The notes: generated by a model not told the origin, from the sequence alone. 64,000 nt of DNA from Cellulomonas sp. Leaf395 (GCF_001424125.1 NZ_LMQI01000001.1:731691-795690), one strand, 5' to 3'; shown: positions 8,954 to 18,804, numbered from the stretch's first letter. Translations and numbers: made by a program.

Positions 8954-9586
8954 GTGGCCGAACTCTCGGCTGTCGCGGTGCTCGTGCTCGGACTCCTGCA
9001 CGAGCAGCCGATGCACCCGTACCAGCTGCACCAGACACTGGTGGAGCGCGGCGACACCCGGATCGTCCGAGTCAACCCCGGCGCGGTCTACCACGGCGTC
9101 GAGCGGCTCGGACGCGACGGCCTGGTCGAGGTGGTCGGCACCGACCGCACCGGCAAGCGCCCGGAGCGCACGACGTACCGGATCACCGACGCCGGCCGCG
9201 CCGAGTTCGCTACCCGGCTCACGAGCCTGCTCGGCGACGAGCACCCCGCCTACCCGCTCTTCACGGTCGGCCTGGCCGAGGCCAACGAGCTGCCCGCCGA
9301 CGCGGTCGTCGCGCAGCTGGTCCGTCGACGGGACCGCAAGGACGCCCACCGGGACCGACTCGCCGCGTCCTACGACTCGCTCTCCCGGCTCGGCCTACCC
9401 CGGCGCTACCTCCTCGACGTCGAGCACGACCTGGCGACCCTGCGCGCCGAGATCGACTGGCTCGACCGCACCATCACCGAGCTGCAGACCGGCGCACTCG
9501 ACTGGACCAGCCCGATCCCCGACTCGTTCCACGACGCAAGACGCGCACAGCGCGCCCTCGATCCACTCCCGAAGGACAACTCATGA
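8954..9586 (+). CDS. PadR-family transcriptional repressor
   Basis: 210 residues. The N-terminal 80 residues form the PadR winged helix (LxLLHEQPMHPYQLHQ..., VNPGAVYHGVERLGRDGLV..., TYRITDAGRAE), followed by the C-terminal helical Vir/PadR-C dimerisation part (about 95-180). GTG start at 8954 with AGGTGG 5 nt upstream. The stop overlaps the ATG of the following MFS exporter by ATGA. PadR proteins commonly bind a drug or phenolic ligand and release a divergent or downstream exporter; here both an MFS pump and an ABC operon flank it. A 16-bp palindrome lies directly upstream. Confidence 0.92.
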   Translation: MAELSAVAVLVLGLLHEQPMHPYQLHQTLVERGDTRIVRVNPGAVYHGVERLGRDGLVEVVGTDRTGKRPERTTYRITDAGRAEFATRLTSLLGDEHPAYPLFTVGLAEANELPADAVVAQLVRRRDRKDAHRDRLAASYDSLSRLGLPRRYLLDVEHDLATLRAEIDWLDRTITELQTGALDWTSPIPDSFHDARRAQRALDPLPKDNS

Positions 9587-11199
9587 GCTCTGAGCAGCCT
9601 CGCGCGCTCGTCGACCTGCACGGACGCAGTCCGTGGAGCATCCTGCCCGCCCTCTGCCTGGGCTTCTTCATGATCATGGTCGACACCACGATCGTGAACA
9701 TCGCCATCCCGTCGCTGGTCTCGGCGTTCGACGCCGACCTCACCGAGGTCGGCTGGGTGAACAGCGCCTACCTGCTGACGTTCGCCACTCTGCTGCTGGT
9801 CACCGGCCGGTTGGGTGACCGGTTCGGGCCGCGACCCGTCTTCGTCCTCGGGCTCGTCGTCTTCACCGTGACGTCGCTGCTCTGCGGCCTGTCGGGGTCG
9901 ATCGAGATGCTCATCGCCGCCCGTGCGCTCCAGGGCGTCGGCGCCGCGCTGATGACGCCGCAGACGATGTCGATGATCACGCGGGTCTTCCCGCCGCAGA
10001 AGCGTGGCGCGGCGATGGGGCTGTGGGGTGCCGTCGCCGGCATCGCGACCATCACCGGCCCGGTGCTCGGCGGTCTGCTGGTCCAGACCGTCGGCTGGGA
10101 GTGGATCTTCTACGTCAACATCCCCGTCGGCGTGGTCGCGCTCGTGCTCGCGCTGCGGACCCTGCCCACCCTGCCGACGGCCAACCGGTCGTTCGACGGT
10201 GTCGGCGTCCTGCTGTCCGTGCTCGGCATGTTCCTCGTCGTGTTCGGCATCCAGGAGGGGGCCACGTACGACTGGGGCACCATCACCGGACCGATCACCG
10301 TGTGGGGCGTCGTCGGCGCCGGGGTGCTCGTGCTCGTCGGCTTCGTGCTCTGGCAGCGCCACCGCGGCAGCGACGCGCTGCTGCCGCTGACCCTGTTCCA
10401 CAGCCGCAACTTCTCGCTGTCCAACGTGGCCGGCGGAGCGGTGACCTTCGCGATGATCGGCATCTTCTTCCCGTTCACGCTGTTCCTGCAGGAGGTGCTC
10501 GGCCTGAGCCCGCTGGACGCGGCGCTCGTCGGGCTGCCGGGCTCGCTGCTGTCCGGCGTCGTCGCCCCGTTCGCTGGGCGGCTGTCGGACAAGGTCGCCG
10601 GTAAGTGGGTCGTCGCCAGCGGGTTCGCCATCCTCTGCGTCGCGATCACCTGGCTCGCGCTCGCCGTCCAGCCGGACGCGCCGGTGTGGCACCTCGTCCT
10701 GCCGATGACCCTCTTCGGCATCGGCACCGGTGCGCTCTTCTCCCCGCTGGCCAACCTGGCCACCTCGGGCCTGGACGGCCGCACCGCGGGCGCCGGCGCG
10801 GGAGCGTTCAACACGACCCGGCAGATCGGCGGCGTCATCGGCTCCGCCGCCATCGTCGCGATGCTCACCTCGCGGCTCGCGGTCACCATCCCGGCCGCCG
10901 CCGAGGCTGCCGCCGACCAGGTGCCCGAGCAGTTCCGGCAGTCGTTCGTCGACGGGTTCGCGTCGGGGAGCTTTGCCGGCGGGGCAGCCCCGCAGCTGCC
11001 GTCCTCGGTGCCGACCGACGTCGCCGCGCAGATCGGGCAGGTCGCGCAGCAGGCGGTGCACTCCGGGTTCGCCACCGCGGTCTCGCAGACGATGCTGCTC
11101 ACGGTCGTCGTGCTGGTGCTGGGGCTGGTCTCCAGCCTGGCCATGAAGGGCGGCCGCCCGGTGCACGCCGCCCCCGAGAAGGTCGCCGTCACGGTCTGA
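9583..11199 (+). CDS. MFS drug:H+ antiporter, DHA2 (EmrB/QacA) family
   Basis: 538 residues, the length of a 14-helix DHA2 exporter. Helix 1 carries the family motif DTTIVNIAIPSL, the loop after helix 2 has GRLGDRFGPR (motif A), and motif C-like GPVLGGLL lies near residue 165. ATG overlaps the padR stop (ATGA), preceded by AAGGA. It should export cationic or amphiphilic toxic compounds using the proton gradient. Probably induced together with padR when the repressor binds its ligand. The 3' end faces a strong convergent terminator. Confidence 0.92.
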   Translation: MSSEQPRALVDLHGRSPWSILPALCLGFFMIMVDTTIVNIAIPSLVSAFDADLTEVGWVNSAYLLTFATLLLVTGRLGDRFGPRPVFVLGLVVFTVTSLLCGLSGSIEMLIAARALQGVGAALMTPQTMSMITRVFPPQKRGAAMGLWGAVAGIATITGPVLGGLLVQTVGWEWIFYVNIPVGVVALVLALRTLPTLPTANRSFDGVGVLLSVLGMFLVVFGIQEGATYDWGTITGPITVWGVVGAGVLVLVGFVLWQRHRGSDALLPLTLFHSRNFSLSNVAGGAVTFAMIGIFFPFTLFLQEVLGLSPLDAALVGLPGSLLSGVVAPFAGRLSDKVAGKWVVASGFAILCVAITWLALAVQPDAPVWHLVLPMTLFGIGTGALFSPLANLATSGLDGRTAGAGAGAFNTTRQIGGVIGSAAIVAMLTSRLAVTIPAAAEAAADQVPEQFRQSFVDGFASGSFAGGAAPQLPSSVPTDVAAQIGQVAQQAVHSGFATAVSQTMLLTVVVLVLGLVSSLAMKGGRPVHAAPEKVAVTV

Positions 11200-11206
11200 C
11201 CGCCGC

Positions 11207-11242
11207 GACGAAGGCCCCGGTCCGTCGACCGGGGCCTTCGTC
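11207..11242. terminator. Convergent terminator hairpin
   Basis: A perfect 16-bp stem (11207-11222 with 11227-11242, core AAGGCCCCGGTC) around a 4-nt loop CGTC lies between the MFS gene (+) and fumC (-). No long T tract is present, which is common in high-GC actinobacteria. It can serve both strands. Confidence 0.85.
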
Positions 11243-11248
11243 GTCCGC

Positions 11249-12646
11249 TCAGGCGTGCGGCGGCCTCGTCATGCTCAGCACGTCGAGCGCGCTGTCCAGC
11301 TGCTCCTCCGTGACCTCGCCGCGCTCCACGAAGCCGAGGTCGATCACCGCGGCCCGCACCGTGATCCCGTGCTTGACGGCGTGCTTGGCGATCTTCGCGG
11401 CGGCCTCGTACCCGATCACGCGGTTCAGCGGCGTGACGATCGACGGCGACGACTCGGCCAGCGCGCGGGCGCGCTCCACGTTGGCGACGAGCCCGACCAC
11501 CGTCTTGTCCGCGAGCAGCCGCGACGCGCTCGCCAGCAGCCGCACCGACTCGAGCACCCCGGCAGCGATCACGGGGATCTGCACGTTGAGCTCGAACGAC
11601 CCGCTCGCACCGGCCCACGCGACGGTGGCGTCGTTGCCGACGACGCGCGCGGCGACCATGAGCACGGCCTCGGGGATCACCGGGTTGACCTTGCCGGGCA
11701 TGATCGACGAGCCCGGCTGCAGGTCGGGGATCGCGATCTCGCCCAGGCCGGTGTTCGGGCCGGAGCCCATCCAGCGCAGGTCGTTGCAGATCTTGGTGAG
11801 GCTGACCGCGATCGTGCGCAGCGCCCCCGACATCTCGACCAGCCCGTCGCGCGAGCTCTGCGCCTCGAAGTGGTCGCGCGCCTCGGTGAGCGGCAGCCCG
11901 GTGTCCTCACGGAGCAGTGCGATCACGCGCTGCGGGAAGCCGGCTGGGGTGTTGATCCCGGTGCCGACCGCGGTGCCGCCCAGGGGGACCTCGGCGGCGC
12001 GGGGGAGCGCCGACTCGAGCCGCTCGATGCCGTACCGGACCGCGGCCGCGTAGCCGCCGAACTCCTGGCCGAGCGTCACCGGGGTGGCGTCCATGAGGTG
12101 CGTGCGGCCGGACTTGACCACCTGCGCCCACTCGACGGACTTCGCCTCGAGCGCCTCGGCCAGGTGCCCCAGCGCGGGGATCAGGTCCCGCACGACGCCC
12201 GCCGTGGCGGCCACGTGCACGGACGTCGGGAACACGTCGTTCGACGACTGGGACGCGTTGACGTGGTCGTTCGGGTGCACGTCGCGCCCGAGGCGCCGCG
12301 TCGCCAGGGTGGCGAGCACCTCGTTGGTGTTCATGTTCGAGCTGGTGCCCGAGCCGGTCTGGTAGACGTCGATGGGGAAGTCACCGTCGTGGGCCCCGCT
12401 CGCGACGTCGTCAGCGGCGGCGACGATGGCGTCCGCGACGTCCTGCTCCAGCACGCCCAGCTCGGCGTTCGCGCGGGCGGCGGCCTTCTTGATGCGGGCG
12501 AGCGCCTCGATGTGGCTGCGTTCGAGGCGGTTGCCGGAGATCGGGAAGTTCTCGACCGCTCGCTGGGTCTGTGCGCGGTAGAGGGCGTCGAGCGGGACGC
12601 GCACCTCACCCATCGTGTCGTGCTCGATGCGGAACTCAGAAGTCAT
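11249..12646 (-). CDS. fumC: Class II fumarate hydratase
   Basis: 465 residues; reversible hydration of fumarate to L-malate in the TCA cycle, cytosolic homotetramer. Family signature [11 protein letters not shown] is intact (near 315), as are the [13 protein letters not shown] segment (near 95) and [11 protein letters not shown]. The start is taken at the second ATG (12646), because AGGATGG sits 8 nt upstream; an ATG 9 nt earlier has no proper Shine-Dalgarno. It is followed downstream by the hairpin terminator and preceded, 21 bp away, by the carbonic anhydrase gene on the same strand, so the two may be co-transcribed. Confidence 0.96.
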   Translation of the reverse strand: MTSEFRIEHDTMGEVRVPLDALYRAQTQRAVENFPISGNRLERSHIEALARIKKAAARANAELGVLEQDVADAIVAAADDVASGAHDGDFPIDVYQTGSGTSSNMNTNEVLATLATRRLGRDVHPNDHVNASQSSNDVFPTSVHVAATAGVVRDLIPALGHLAEALEAKSVEWAQVVKSGRTHLMDATPVTLGQEFGGYAAAVRYGIERLESALPRAAEVPLGGTAVGTGINTPAGFPQRVIALLREDTGLPLTEARDHFEAQSSRDGLVEMSGALRTIAVSLTKICNDLRWMGSGPNTGLGEIAIPDLQPGSSIMPGKVNPVIPEAVLMVAARVVGNDATVAWAGASGSFELNVQIPVIAAGVLESVRLLASASRLLADKTVVGLVANVERARALAESSPSIVTPLNRVIGYEAAAKIAKHAVKHGITVRAAVIDLGFVERGEVTEEQLDSALDVLSMTRPPHA

Positions 12647-12667
12647 GCGTGCCATCCTGCCGCACGC

Positions 12668-13303
12668 CTACGCCTCCACGTCCCCCAGCGACTCCGTCAT
12701 GTGCACGGTCCCGTCCGCCAACGTGTACTCGAGCCCGACGATCGCGACCCGCCCGTCGCTGATCGAGTCCGCGAGCGAGCGCGAGTACCCCTGCAGCATC
12801 TGGACGGTGTGTCGCACGTGCTCCTGGCCGAGGGCCGCGGGGTCGAGGGTGTCGAGGGCGCCCAGACCGCCGCCGGCGAGGTTGACGATGCTCGGGATGA
12901 CTCGGTCGACGATCGCGCGCACGAACCCGCTGGGCAGCTCGCCCGTCGTCAGAGCGGCCGTCGCGGCGGCGACAGCTCCGCAGCTGTCGTGTCCGAGCAC
13001 GACGATCAGGGACGCACCGAGGACGTCGACGCCGTACTCGATCGACCCGATGACCGTGGTGTCCAGCACGTGGCCGGCGGTGCGGACCACGAACACGTCG
13101 CCGAGGCCTTGGTCGAAGATGATCTCGGCGGCGACCCGGGAGTCCGAGCAGCCGAAGATCACCGCGAACGGGTACTGCGCGACGCTCACCTCGGAGCGGT
13201 GGTCGACGCCCTGCGAGGGGTGGAGCATCTCGCCGCGGACGAATCGCTCGTTCCCCTCGCGCAGGGCGGACCAGGCTTCGGCGGGTGTCGTGGGACGTGG
13301 CAC
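12668..13303 (-). CDS. Beta-class carbonic anhydrase
   Basis: 211 residues; interconverts CO2 and bicarbonate with one zinc. Zinc and catalytic residues are all present: Cys52, Asp54 and Arg56 in GCSDSR, His105 and Cys108 in GHDSCGA. The GTG start at 13303 opens VPRPTTPAEAW, typical of actinobacterial members; the frame further upstream is Arg/Pro junk. The ribosome site is weak (GATGG). It precedes fumC on the same strand and could supply bicarbonate for anaplerotic carboxylation near the TCA cycle. Confidence 0.93.
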   Translation of the reverse strand: MPRPTTPAEAWSALREGNERFVRGEMLHPSQGVDHRSEVSVAQYPFAVIFGCSDSRVAAEIIFDQGLGDVFVVRTAGHVLDTTVIGSIEYGVDVLGASLIVVLGHDSCGAVAAATAALTTGELPSGFVRAIVDRVIPSIVNLAGGGLGALDTLDPAALGQEHVRHTVQMLQGYSRSLADSISDGRVAIVGLEYTLADGTVHMTESLGDVEA

Positions 13304-13443
13304 GAGGCCATCGTCGCAGGTCCGGCGCCCGCTCGGCAGCGCGTGTTCAGCACACGGGTATCGCTCTTCCACTGGCGCGCCACCGCCAAACGGGTGTAGC
13401 CCTTGGAGGGTGAGGCGTCGAAGCCTCGGTTCGGAGGTGCTCC

Positions 13444-14739
13444 GTGCGACGACGCTCACGGGTGCTCGCCCTCGCTGTGGGGGTGGGGCTCGTCGCTCCG
13501 TTGGCAGCCTGCGCAGGGTCCGGTTCCGGAACACCGGTGCTCACCTGGTATATCAACCCGGACGACGGCGGACAGGCCGAGATCGCCAAGCAGTGCACGG
13601 AGGCAGCGAACGGCGAGTACTCCCTGGAGGTGTCGGTCCTGCCGCGCGACGCCAGCGCCCAGCGCGAGCAGCTGGCCCGACGACTGGCCGCCAAGGACTC
13701 GTCGATCGACATCATGAGCCTGGACCCGCCGTTCATCGCCGAGATGGCCGAGCCGGGGTTCCTGGCACCGGTGCCTGACGATGTCGCGCAGAGGGTGACG
13801 CAGAACGTCGTCGCCGGGGCGCTCGCCGGGGCGACGTGGGACGACGAGCTCGTGACCGTCCCGTTCTGGGCGAACACGCAGCTGCTCTGGTACCGCAAGT
13901 CCGTCGCCAAGGCGGCGGGCCTCGACCCGGAGACGGCCCCGGTGACCTGGGACCAGATCATGACCGCGTCCAAGGACCAGGACAAGTACCTCGGCGTCCA
14001 GGGCACCAAGGCGGAGTCCCTCACCGTGTGGATCAACGCGCTCGTCGCGTCCGCCGGCGGGACGATCATCGAGAACCCCGAGGCTCCGGCGGACGAGATC
14101 ACGCTCGGGCTGGAGAGCCCCGCGGGTGAGGCCGCCGCGACGATCATGGGCACGATCGGCAAGGAGAACCTCGGTGGGCCGGCCCTGCCGACGGAGGACG
14201 AGGGGGCTTCGCTGTCGATCTTCCAGGGCGACAAGGGGTCGTTCATGGTCAACTGGCCGTTCGTCTGGTCCGCCACGAAGGCGGGCGTCGAGGACGGCAC
14301 GTTCGACCAAGCCCTGCTCGACGACATCGGCTGGGCGCTGTACCCGCAGGTCACCGCCGACCAGCAGACCGCCCCGCCCTACGGCGGGATCAACCTCGGC
14401 ATCGGGGCCTTCAGCAACTACGTCGACCTCTCCTACAAGGCCGCGGAGTGCATCGTCACCCCCGAGCACCAGGCGCAGTACTTCGCGACGAACGGCAACC
14501 CGCCGTCCAACACGACGTCCTACGACGACCCCGCCGTGAACGAGGCCTTCCCCATGGCGGACGTCATCCGGGAGTCGCTCGAGCTCGCTGTGCCGCGACC
14601 GCAGACGCCGTACTACAACGAGGTGTCCACGGGCCTGCAGCAGACCTGGCACCCCCCGAGCGAGGTCGACCCCGAGACGACGCCCGCGGAATCGACGGAC
14701 CTGATCACCGCCGTGCTTCGAGGGGAGCAGCTGCTATGA
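13444..14739 (+). CDS. Sugar ABC transporter substrate-binding lipoprotein (LpqY-like)
   Basis: 431 residues. Lipoprotein signal ending in the lipobox PLAAC (Cys23), then a family-1 solute-binding fold with ...SAQREQLARRLAAKDSSIDI... and FWANTQLLWYRK, features seen in the trehalose/maltose binder LpqY and relatives. GTG start at 13444 with GGAGG 6 nt before. First gene of a four-gene importer operon; the next permease starts inside its stop (ATGA). It captures an oligosaccharide at the cell surface; trehalose or a maltose-like glucan is the best guess from family likeness, not proven. Confidence 0.88.
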   Translation: MRRRSRVLALAVGVGLVAPLAACAGSGSGTPVLTWYINPDDGGQAEIAKQCTEAANGEYSLEVSVLPRDASAQREQLARRLAAKDSSIDIMSLDPPFIAEMAEPGFLAPVPDDVAQRVTQNVVAGALAGATWDDELVTVPFWANTQLLWYRKSVAKAAGLDPETAPVTWDQIMTASKDQDKYLGVQGTKAESLTVWINALVASAGGTIIENPEAPADEITLGLESPAGEAAATIMGTIGKENLGGPALPTEDEGASLSIFQGDKGSFMVNWPFVWSATKAGVEDGTFDQALLDDIGWALYPQVTADQQTAPPYGGINLGIGAFSNYVDLSYKAAECIVTPEHQAQYFATNGNPPSNTTSYDDPAVNEAFPMADVIRESLELAVPRPQTPYYNEVSTGLQQTWHPPSEVDPETTPAESTDLITAVLRGEQLL

Positions 14740-15695
14740 CCACGGTCGCCGACAAGAAGCCGGACCTGCGCGACGCCGCGGCGAAGGCCGGCCGCAGCGA
14801 CCGCGCGAGGTCCGAAGCCCGCCTCGGGTGGCTGCTCGCGGGGCCCGCGTTCGTCGTCATGCTCGCCGTCACGCTGTACCCGATCCTGCAGGCCTTCTAC
14901 GACTCGCTCTTCAACTTCCGGCTCACCGCGCCGGACGACAGGAGCTTCACCGGACTGAGCAACTACTCCGTGGTGCTCACCGACCCTCTCTTCTGGCAGG
15001 CGCTCGGCGTCACCGTGTTCATCACGGTGACGACGGTGATCGTCGAGCTGCTCCTCGGGTTCGGGCTCGCGCTCGTCATGCACCGGGCCATCACGCAGCT
15101 CCGCGGTCTGCTCCGCACGGCGATCCTGGTGCCGTACGGGATCATCACCGTGGTCTCGGCCTTCGCGTGGTTCTACGCGTTCGACATCAACTCGGGGTAC
15201 ATCAACCACTGGTTCGACTGGGTGCCCGGCATCAGCCCGGACCTCAACTGGTTCGCCCAGCAGGGCACCAGCCTCTTCGTCATCATCATGTCGGAGATCT
15301 GGAAGACCACCCCGTTCATCTCGCTCCTCCTGCTGGCCGGCCTCTCCCAGGTGCCGACCGAGCTCGAGGAGGCGGCGGAGGTCGACGGCGCCACGTGGTG
15401 GCAGCGGCTGACGCGCGTCGTGCTGCCGAACATGAAGGCCGCGATCATGGTGGCGGTCCTGTTCCGGGCCCTCGACGCGTTCCGCATCTTCGACAACGTG
15501 TTCATCATGACCAACGGGGCCAACGGCACCGAGGTGCTGTCTCTGCTCGCCTACCGGACCTCGATCGGACGGCTGGAGATCGGACTCGGCTCCGCGATCT
15601 CCGTGCTCCTCTTCCTGTGCGTGATCCTGATCTGCTGGGTCGCGGTCAAGCTCTTCAAGGTCGATCTAGCCGGCGGCGCGAGGGGGGCGGGCTGA
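14736..15695 (+). CDS. Sugar ABC transporter permease (SugA/MalF type)
   Basis: 319 residues with a charged N-terminus and six predicted membrane helices. The cytoplasmic EAA loop, EEAAEVDGATWWQR, near residue 210, contacts the ATPase. ATG overlaps the binding-protein stop as ATGA; its own stop shares a base with the next start (TGATG). Forms the import channel with the neighbouring MalG-type subunit. Confidence 0.92.
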   Translation: MTTVADKKPDLRDAAAKAGRSDRARSEARLGWLLAGPAFVVMLAVTLYPILQAFYDSLFNFRLTAPDDRSFTGLSNYSVVLTDPLFWQALGVTVFITVTTVIVELLLGFGLALVMHRAITQLRGLLRTAILVPYGIITVVSAFAWFYAFDINSGYINHWFDWVPGISPDLNWFAQQGTSLFVIIMSEIWKTTPFISLLLLAGLSQVPTELEEAAEVDGATWWQRLTRVVLPNMKAAIMVAVLFRALDAFRIFDNVFIMTNGANGTEVLSLLAYRTSIGRLEIGLGSAISVLLFLCVILICWVAVKLFKVDLAGGARGAG

Positions 15696-16543
15696 TGAAG
15701 CAGCTGTCCACGAGGGCCAAGTGGGCCTGGGCCCTCATCACGATCTTCGTGCTGGCGTACGCCCTCTTCCCGATCGTCTCGATCTTCGCGACGTCGTTCA
15801 AGCTGCCGAGCCAGCTCAACCTCGGACTGTTCTGGCCGAAGACCTGGACGTTCGTGAACTACGAGGAGATCCTCGCGCCAGGCGGCTCCGCGCAGACGCT
15901 GTTCCTGTCCTCGCTGCGCAACTCGATCGGCATCTGCCTGATCGCCACGGGCATCGCCGTCGTCCTGGCCACGCTCGCGGCCTACGCGATCGCCCGGCTC
16001 GACTTCCCCGGCAAGAGGCTGGTCCTGCTCACGGCGCTCGGCGTCTCGATCTTCCCGGTCATCTCGATCGTCACGCCGCTCTTCAACCTGTGGCGCAACA
16101 TCGGCCTCTACGACACCTGGCTCGGGCTGATCATCCCGTACCTCTCGCTGACGTTGCCGATCTCGATCTGGACCCTGGCGGCATTCTTCCGCCAGATCCC
16201 GTGGGAGCTCGAGCAGGCCGCCCAGGTGGACGGTGCGACCACCTGGCAGGCGTTCCGCAAAGCCATCGTGCCGCTCGCGGCGCCCGGCGTGTTCACCACC
16301 GCGCTGATCGCGTTCTTCATCGCGTGGAACGACTTCGTCTACGGCATCTCCCTGACGTCGACCGACCGCGCCCGACCCGTGCCCGCCGCGCTGGCGTTCT
16401 TCACCGGCGCCTCGCAGTTCGAGGAGCCGACGGGGTCGATCTCCGCCGCCGCCATCATCGTGACCATCCCGGTGGTCATCCTCGTGCTCCTCTTCCAACG
16501 CCAGATCGTGTCCGGCCTGACCCAGGGCGCCGTCAAGGGCTGA
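15695..16543 (+). CDS. Sugar ABC transporter permease (SugB/MalG type)
   Basis: 282 residues, six helices, EAA loop EQAAQVDGATTW near residue 172, and the family ending in LFQRQIVSGLTQGAVKG. Starts at ATG overlapping the previous stop by one base, so translation is coupled. Second channel subunit of the importer. Confidence 0.93.
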   Translation: MKQLSTRAKWAWALITIFVLAYALFPIVSIFATSFKLPSQLNLGLFWPKTWTFVNYEEILAPGGSAQTLFLSSLRNSIGICLIATGIAVVLATLAAYAIARLDFPGKRLVLLTALGVSIFPVISIVTPLFNLWRNIGLYDTWLGLIIPYLSLTLPISIWTLAAFFRQIPWELEQAAQVDGATTWQAFRKAIVPLAAPGVFTTALIAFFIAWNDFVYGISLTSTDRARPVPAALAFFTGASQFEEPTGSISAAAIIVTIPVVILVLLFQRQIVSGLTQGAVKG

Positions 16544-16578
16544 GTCCCGCGCACAGCCCGTCCCACGAAGGAGATCCG

Positions 16579-17835
16579 ATGGCCGCCATCACCCTCAAGG
16601 ACATCGTCAAGCAGTACGGCGACGGCTTCCTCGCCGTGAAAGGCGTCAGCCTGGACATCGCCGACGGCGAGTTCGTCATCCTCGTCGGCCCGTCCGGCTG
16701 CGGGAAGTCGACGCTGCTGCGGATGATCGTCGGCCTCGAGGACATCACCGCGGGCGAGCTGACCATCGGCGGGGAGCGGGTGAACGACAAGGCGCCCCGC
16801 GACCGGAAGCTCGCGATGGTGTTCCAGAACTACGCCCTGTACCCGCACCTCACGGTGTTCGAGAACATCGCCTTCCCTTTGCGCCTGCAGAAGGGGCAGT
16901 TCACCGAGGAGCAGGTCACGGCGAAGGTCGAGTTCGCGGCCAAGACCCTCGAGCTGCAGGACCACCTCCAGCGCAAGCCCGCGAACCTGTCAGGCGGCCA
17001 GCGGCAGCGCGTCGCGATGGGCCGTGCCATCGTCCGTGAAGCCCAGGCCTTCCTCTTCGACGAGCCCCTGTCCAACCTCGACGCGAAGCTGCGCGGCCAG
17101 ATGCGCACCGAGATCGCCCGCATGCAGCGCCGCCTCGGCACGACGACCGTCTACGTCACCCACGACCAGACGGAGGCCATGACCCTCGGTGACCGCGTCG
17201 CGGTGCTCCGCAAGGGCGAGCTCCAGCAGGTGGCCAGCCCGCGCGGCCTCTACGAGCAGCCCGTCAACCTCTTCGTCGCCGGCTTCATCGGCTCCCCACC
17301 CATGAACTTCCTGCCGGGCGAGATCAACGGGTCGACTATGCGCCTGCCCTTCGCCGACGTCCCGATCTCCGCCGACCTCGCCCGCAAGCTCGGCGGCAAG
17401 AACATCGTCATCGTCGGCATCCGCCCCGAGCACTTCGAGGACGCCAACCTGCTGGAGGAGTCGAAGGTGTCGTCCGGCGTCACCTTCACCGCGCCCGTGG
17501 ACGTCAGCGAGTGGCTCGGCTCGGAGCTCTACGCCTACATCCCGTTCGAGACCAACCCCGACGTCGCGACGACGCTCGAGGAGCTCGACCGCGACCTCGA
17601 CGGCGAAGGTCTGCGCACCCAGCTCATCGTCACGCTCGGGTCCGAGACAAAGGTCCGCGACGGTGACGAGGCGAACCTCTGGTTCGACCCCGCGCGCATG
17701 ATGGTGTTCGACCCCGAGACCGGTGAGAACCTCACCTGGGACGCCGAGGCCGCGAAGACGGTCGACGAGGAGAACGAGGCCGACCGCAAGGCGTCGCTCG
17801 AGCGCGCGCAGGCGCGCGAGAAGGCCCGCGCCTGA
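16579..17835 (+). CDS. Sugar ABC transporter ATPase (SugC/UgpC/MsiK type)
   Basis: 418 residues. Walker A GPSGCGKST (37-45), LSGGQRQR signature near 136, Walker B FLFDEP near 158, then a regulatory OB-fold (TOBE) domain with GIRPEHFED near 300. Excellent ribosome site GAAGGAG 5 nt before ATG. It is longer than the usual ~370 residues owing to a charged, helical tail rich in Glu, Ala, Arg and Lys (about 390-418). It lies in the importer operon; many actinobacteria use a single shared MsiK instead, so an in-operon ATPase argues for a dedicated system. Confidence 0.92.
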   Translation: MAAITLKDIVKQYGDGFLAVKGVSLDIADGEFVILVGPSGCGKSTLLRMIVGLEDITAGELTIGGERVNDKAPRDRKLAMVFQNYALYPHLTVFENIAFPLRLQKGQFTEEQVTAKVEFAAKTLELQDHLQRKPANLSGGQRQRVAMGRAIVREAQAFLFDEPLSNLDAKLRGQMRTEIARMQRRLGTTTVYVTHDQTEAMTLGDRVAVLRKGELQQVASPRGLYEQPVNLFVAGFIGSPPMNFLPGEINGSTMRLPFADVPISADLARKLGGKNIVIVGIRPEHFEDANLLEESKVSSGVTFTAPVDVSEWLGSELYAYIPFETNPDVATTLEELDRDLDGEGLRTQLIVTLGSETKVRDGDEANLWFDPARMMVFDPETGENLTWDAEAAKTVDEENEADRKASLERAQAREKARA

Positions 17836-17849
17836 CGTCCGTCCCCTGA

Positions 17850-17865
17850 CCGGCCTTGGGGCCGG
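17850..17865. terminator. Possible convergent terminator hairpin
   Basis: CCGGCC-TTGG-GGCCGG just after the sugar ATPase stop and before the end of the sugar kinase gene; outer CTGAC/GTCAG arms (17846-17850, 17871-17875) could extend it with a bulge. Short stem, no T tract, so only moderate support. Confidence 0.45.
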
Positions 17866-17871
17866 GGCGCG

Positions 17872-18804
17872 TCAGCCGAGCTCAGCGAGGCGGGGCGGGT
17901 TGGCGCCCGCGCGCGACACCGTGATCGCCGCGATCCGCGCGCACCGCTCGAGCACGCTCTCGACCGTCGGGGCGTCGACCTCCGCCAGCGCCTGTCGACG
18001 GTCGGCCCCGAGCAGCCCCGCCGACCAGAGCCCGTCGATCAGCCCGCCCATGAACGAGTCCCCGGCTCCGACGGTGTCCGCGACCTGCACCTTCGGGGCC
18101 GTGACCGAGATCCGTGCCCCGGCGGACGTGCTCGCGAACGCCCCTTCGCCGCCGTGCGTCACGACGACGAGCGACGGCCCGGACCGGCTCCACTCCTCGG
18201 CGATCTCCGCGGGTGCGACGCCGGGGTGCAGCCACGCGAGGTCCTCGTCGCTGACCTTGACCACGTCGGCAAGCCGGACGAGCGCGTCGACCACGGGCAG
18301 AGCGTGCGCGGGCGAGCCCATGAGCACGGGCCGAAGATTGGGGTCGTACGTGATGGTCGACGTCGCGCGACTGCGGGCCACGATCTTCGAGACCGCGGCA
18401 CCTCCGGGCTGCAGCACGGTCGCGATCGAGCCCGTGTGGACGACGATCGGACGGCCGGGCTCTTCGTCCCACGTCTCGGGCAGGTCCCACTCGAGGTCGA
18501 ACTCGTACGACGCGGTCCCCTCGGCGTCGAGGTGTGCCGTGGCGACGGGAGTGCGCAGCGCGGACCGGTTGCCGTGCAGCACGGTGACCCCCGAGCCGCG
18601 AAGGTGCCGGCGGACCAGGTCGCCGTCCGCGTCATGACCGAGCCACGTCAGCAGGTCCACGCGCCGGCCGAGTCGGCCGAGGCCGAGGGCGACGTTCGCG
18701 GGGCTGCCCCCGGGGTGCTGCGTACGACTGCCGTCCGGGCGGGACACGACGTCGATGAGAGCCTCGCCGATGACGAGGGCACGGTCTGCTGTCGGCGTGG
18801 TCAT
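17872..18804 (-). CDS. PfkB-family carbohydrate kinase (fructokinase-like)
   Basis: 310 residues, ribokinase fold. N-terminal signature GGSPANVA near residue 32 and C-terminal DTVGAGDSF near 242 with the catalytic Asp; NLRP (after TYDP) is typical of fructokinases. It would phosphorylate a sugar with ATP. It faces the sugar importer operon tail to tail, suggesting it could act on the imported or released sugar, though its ATG overlaps the xseB stop (ATGA), so it is co-translated with a DNA repair gene rather than with the importer. Confidence 0.9.
   Translation of the reverse strand: MTTPTADRALVIGEALIDVVSRPDGSRTQHPGGSPANVALGLGRLGRRVDLLTWLGHDADGDLVRRHLRGSGVTVLHGNRSALRTPVATAHLDAEGTASYEFDLEWDLPETWDEEPGRPIVVHTGSIATVLQPGGAAVSKIVARSRATSTITYDPNLRPVLMGSPAHALPVVDALVRLADVVKVSDEDLAWLHPGVAPAEIAEEWSRSGPSLVVVTHGGEGAFASTSAGARISVTAPKVQVADTVGAGDSFMGGLIDGLWSAGLLGADRRQALAEVDAPTVESVLERCARIAAITVSRAGANPPRLAELG

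Noticed and set aside
8796..9593. 265-codon plus-strand frame over padR
   Set aside because: Shadow frame with Ser/Thr/Arg-rich low-complexity content; padR frame has clear domain motifs and a ribosome site.
12647..12655. First ATG of fumC at 12655
   Set aside because: The AGGATGG site is properly spaced only for the second ATG; the family N-terminus also fits the shorter form.
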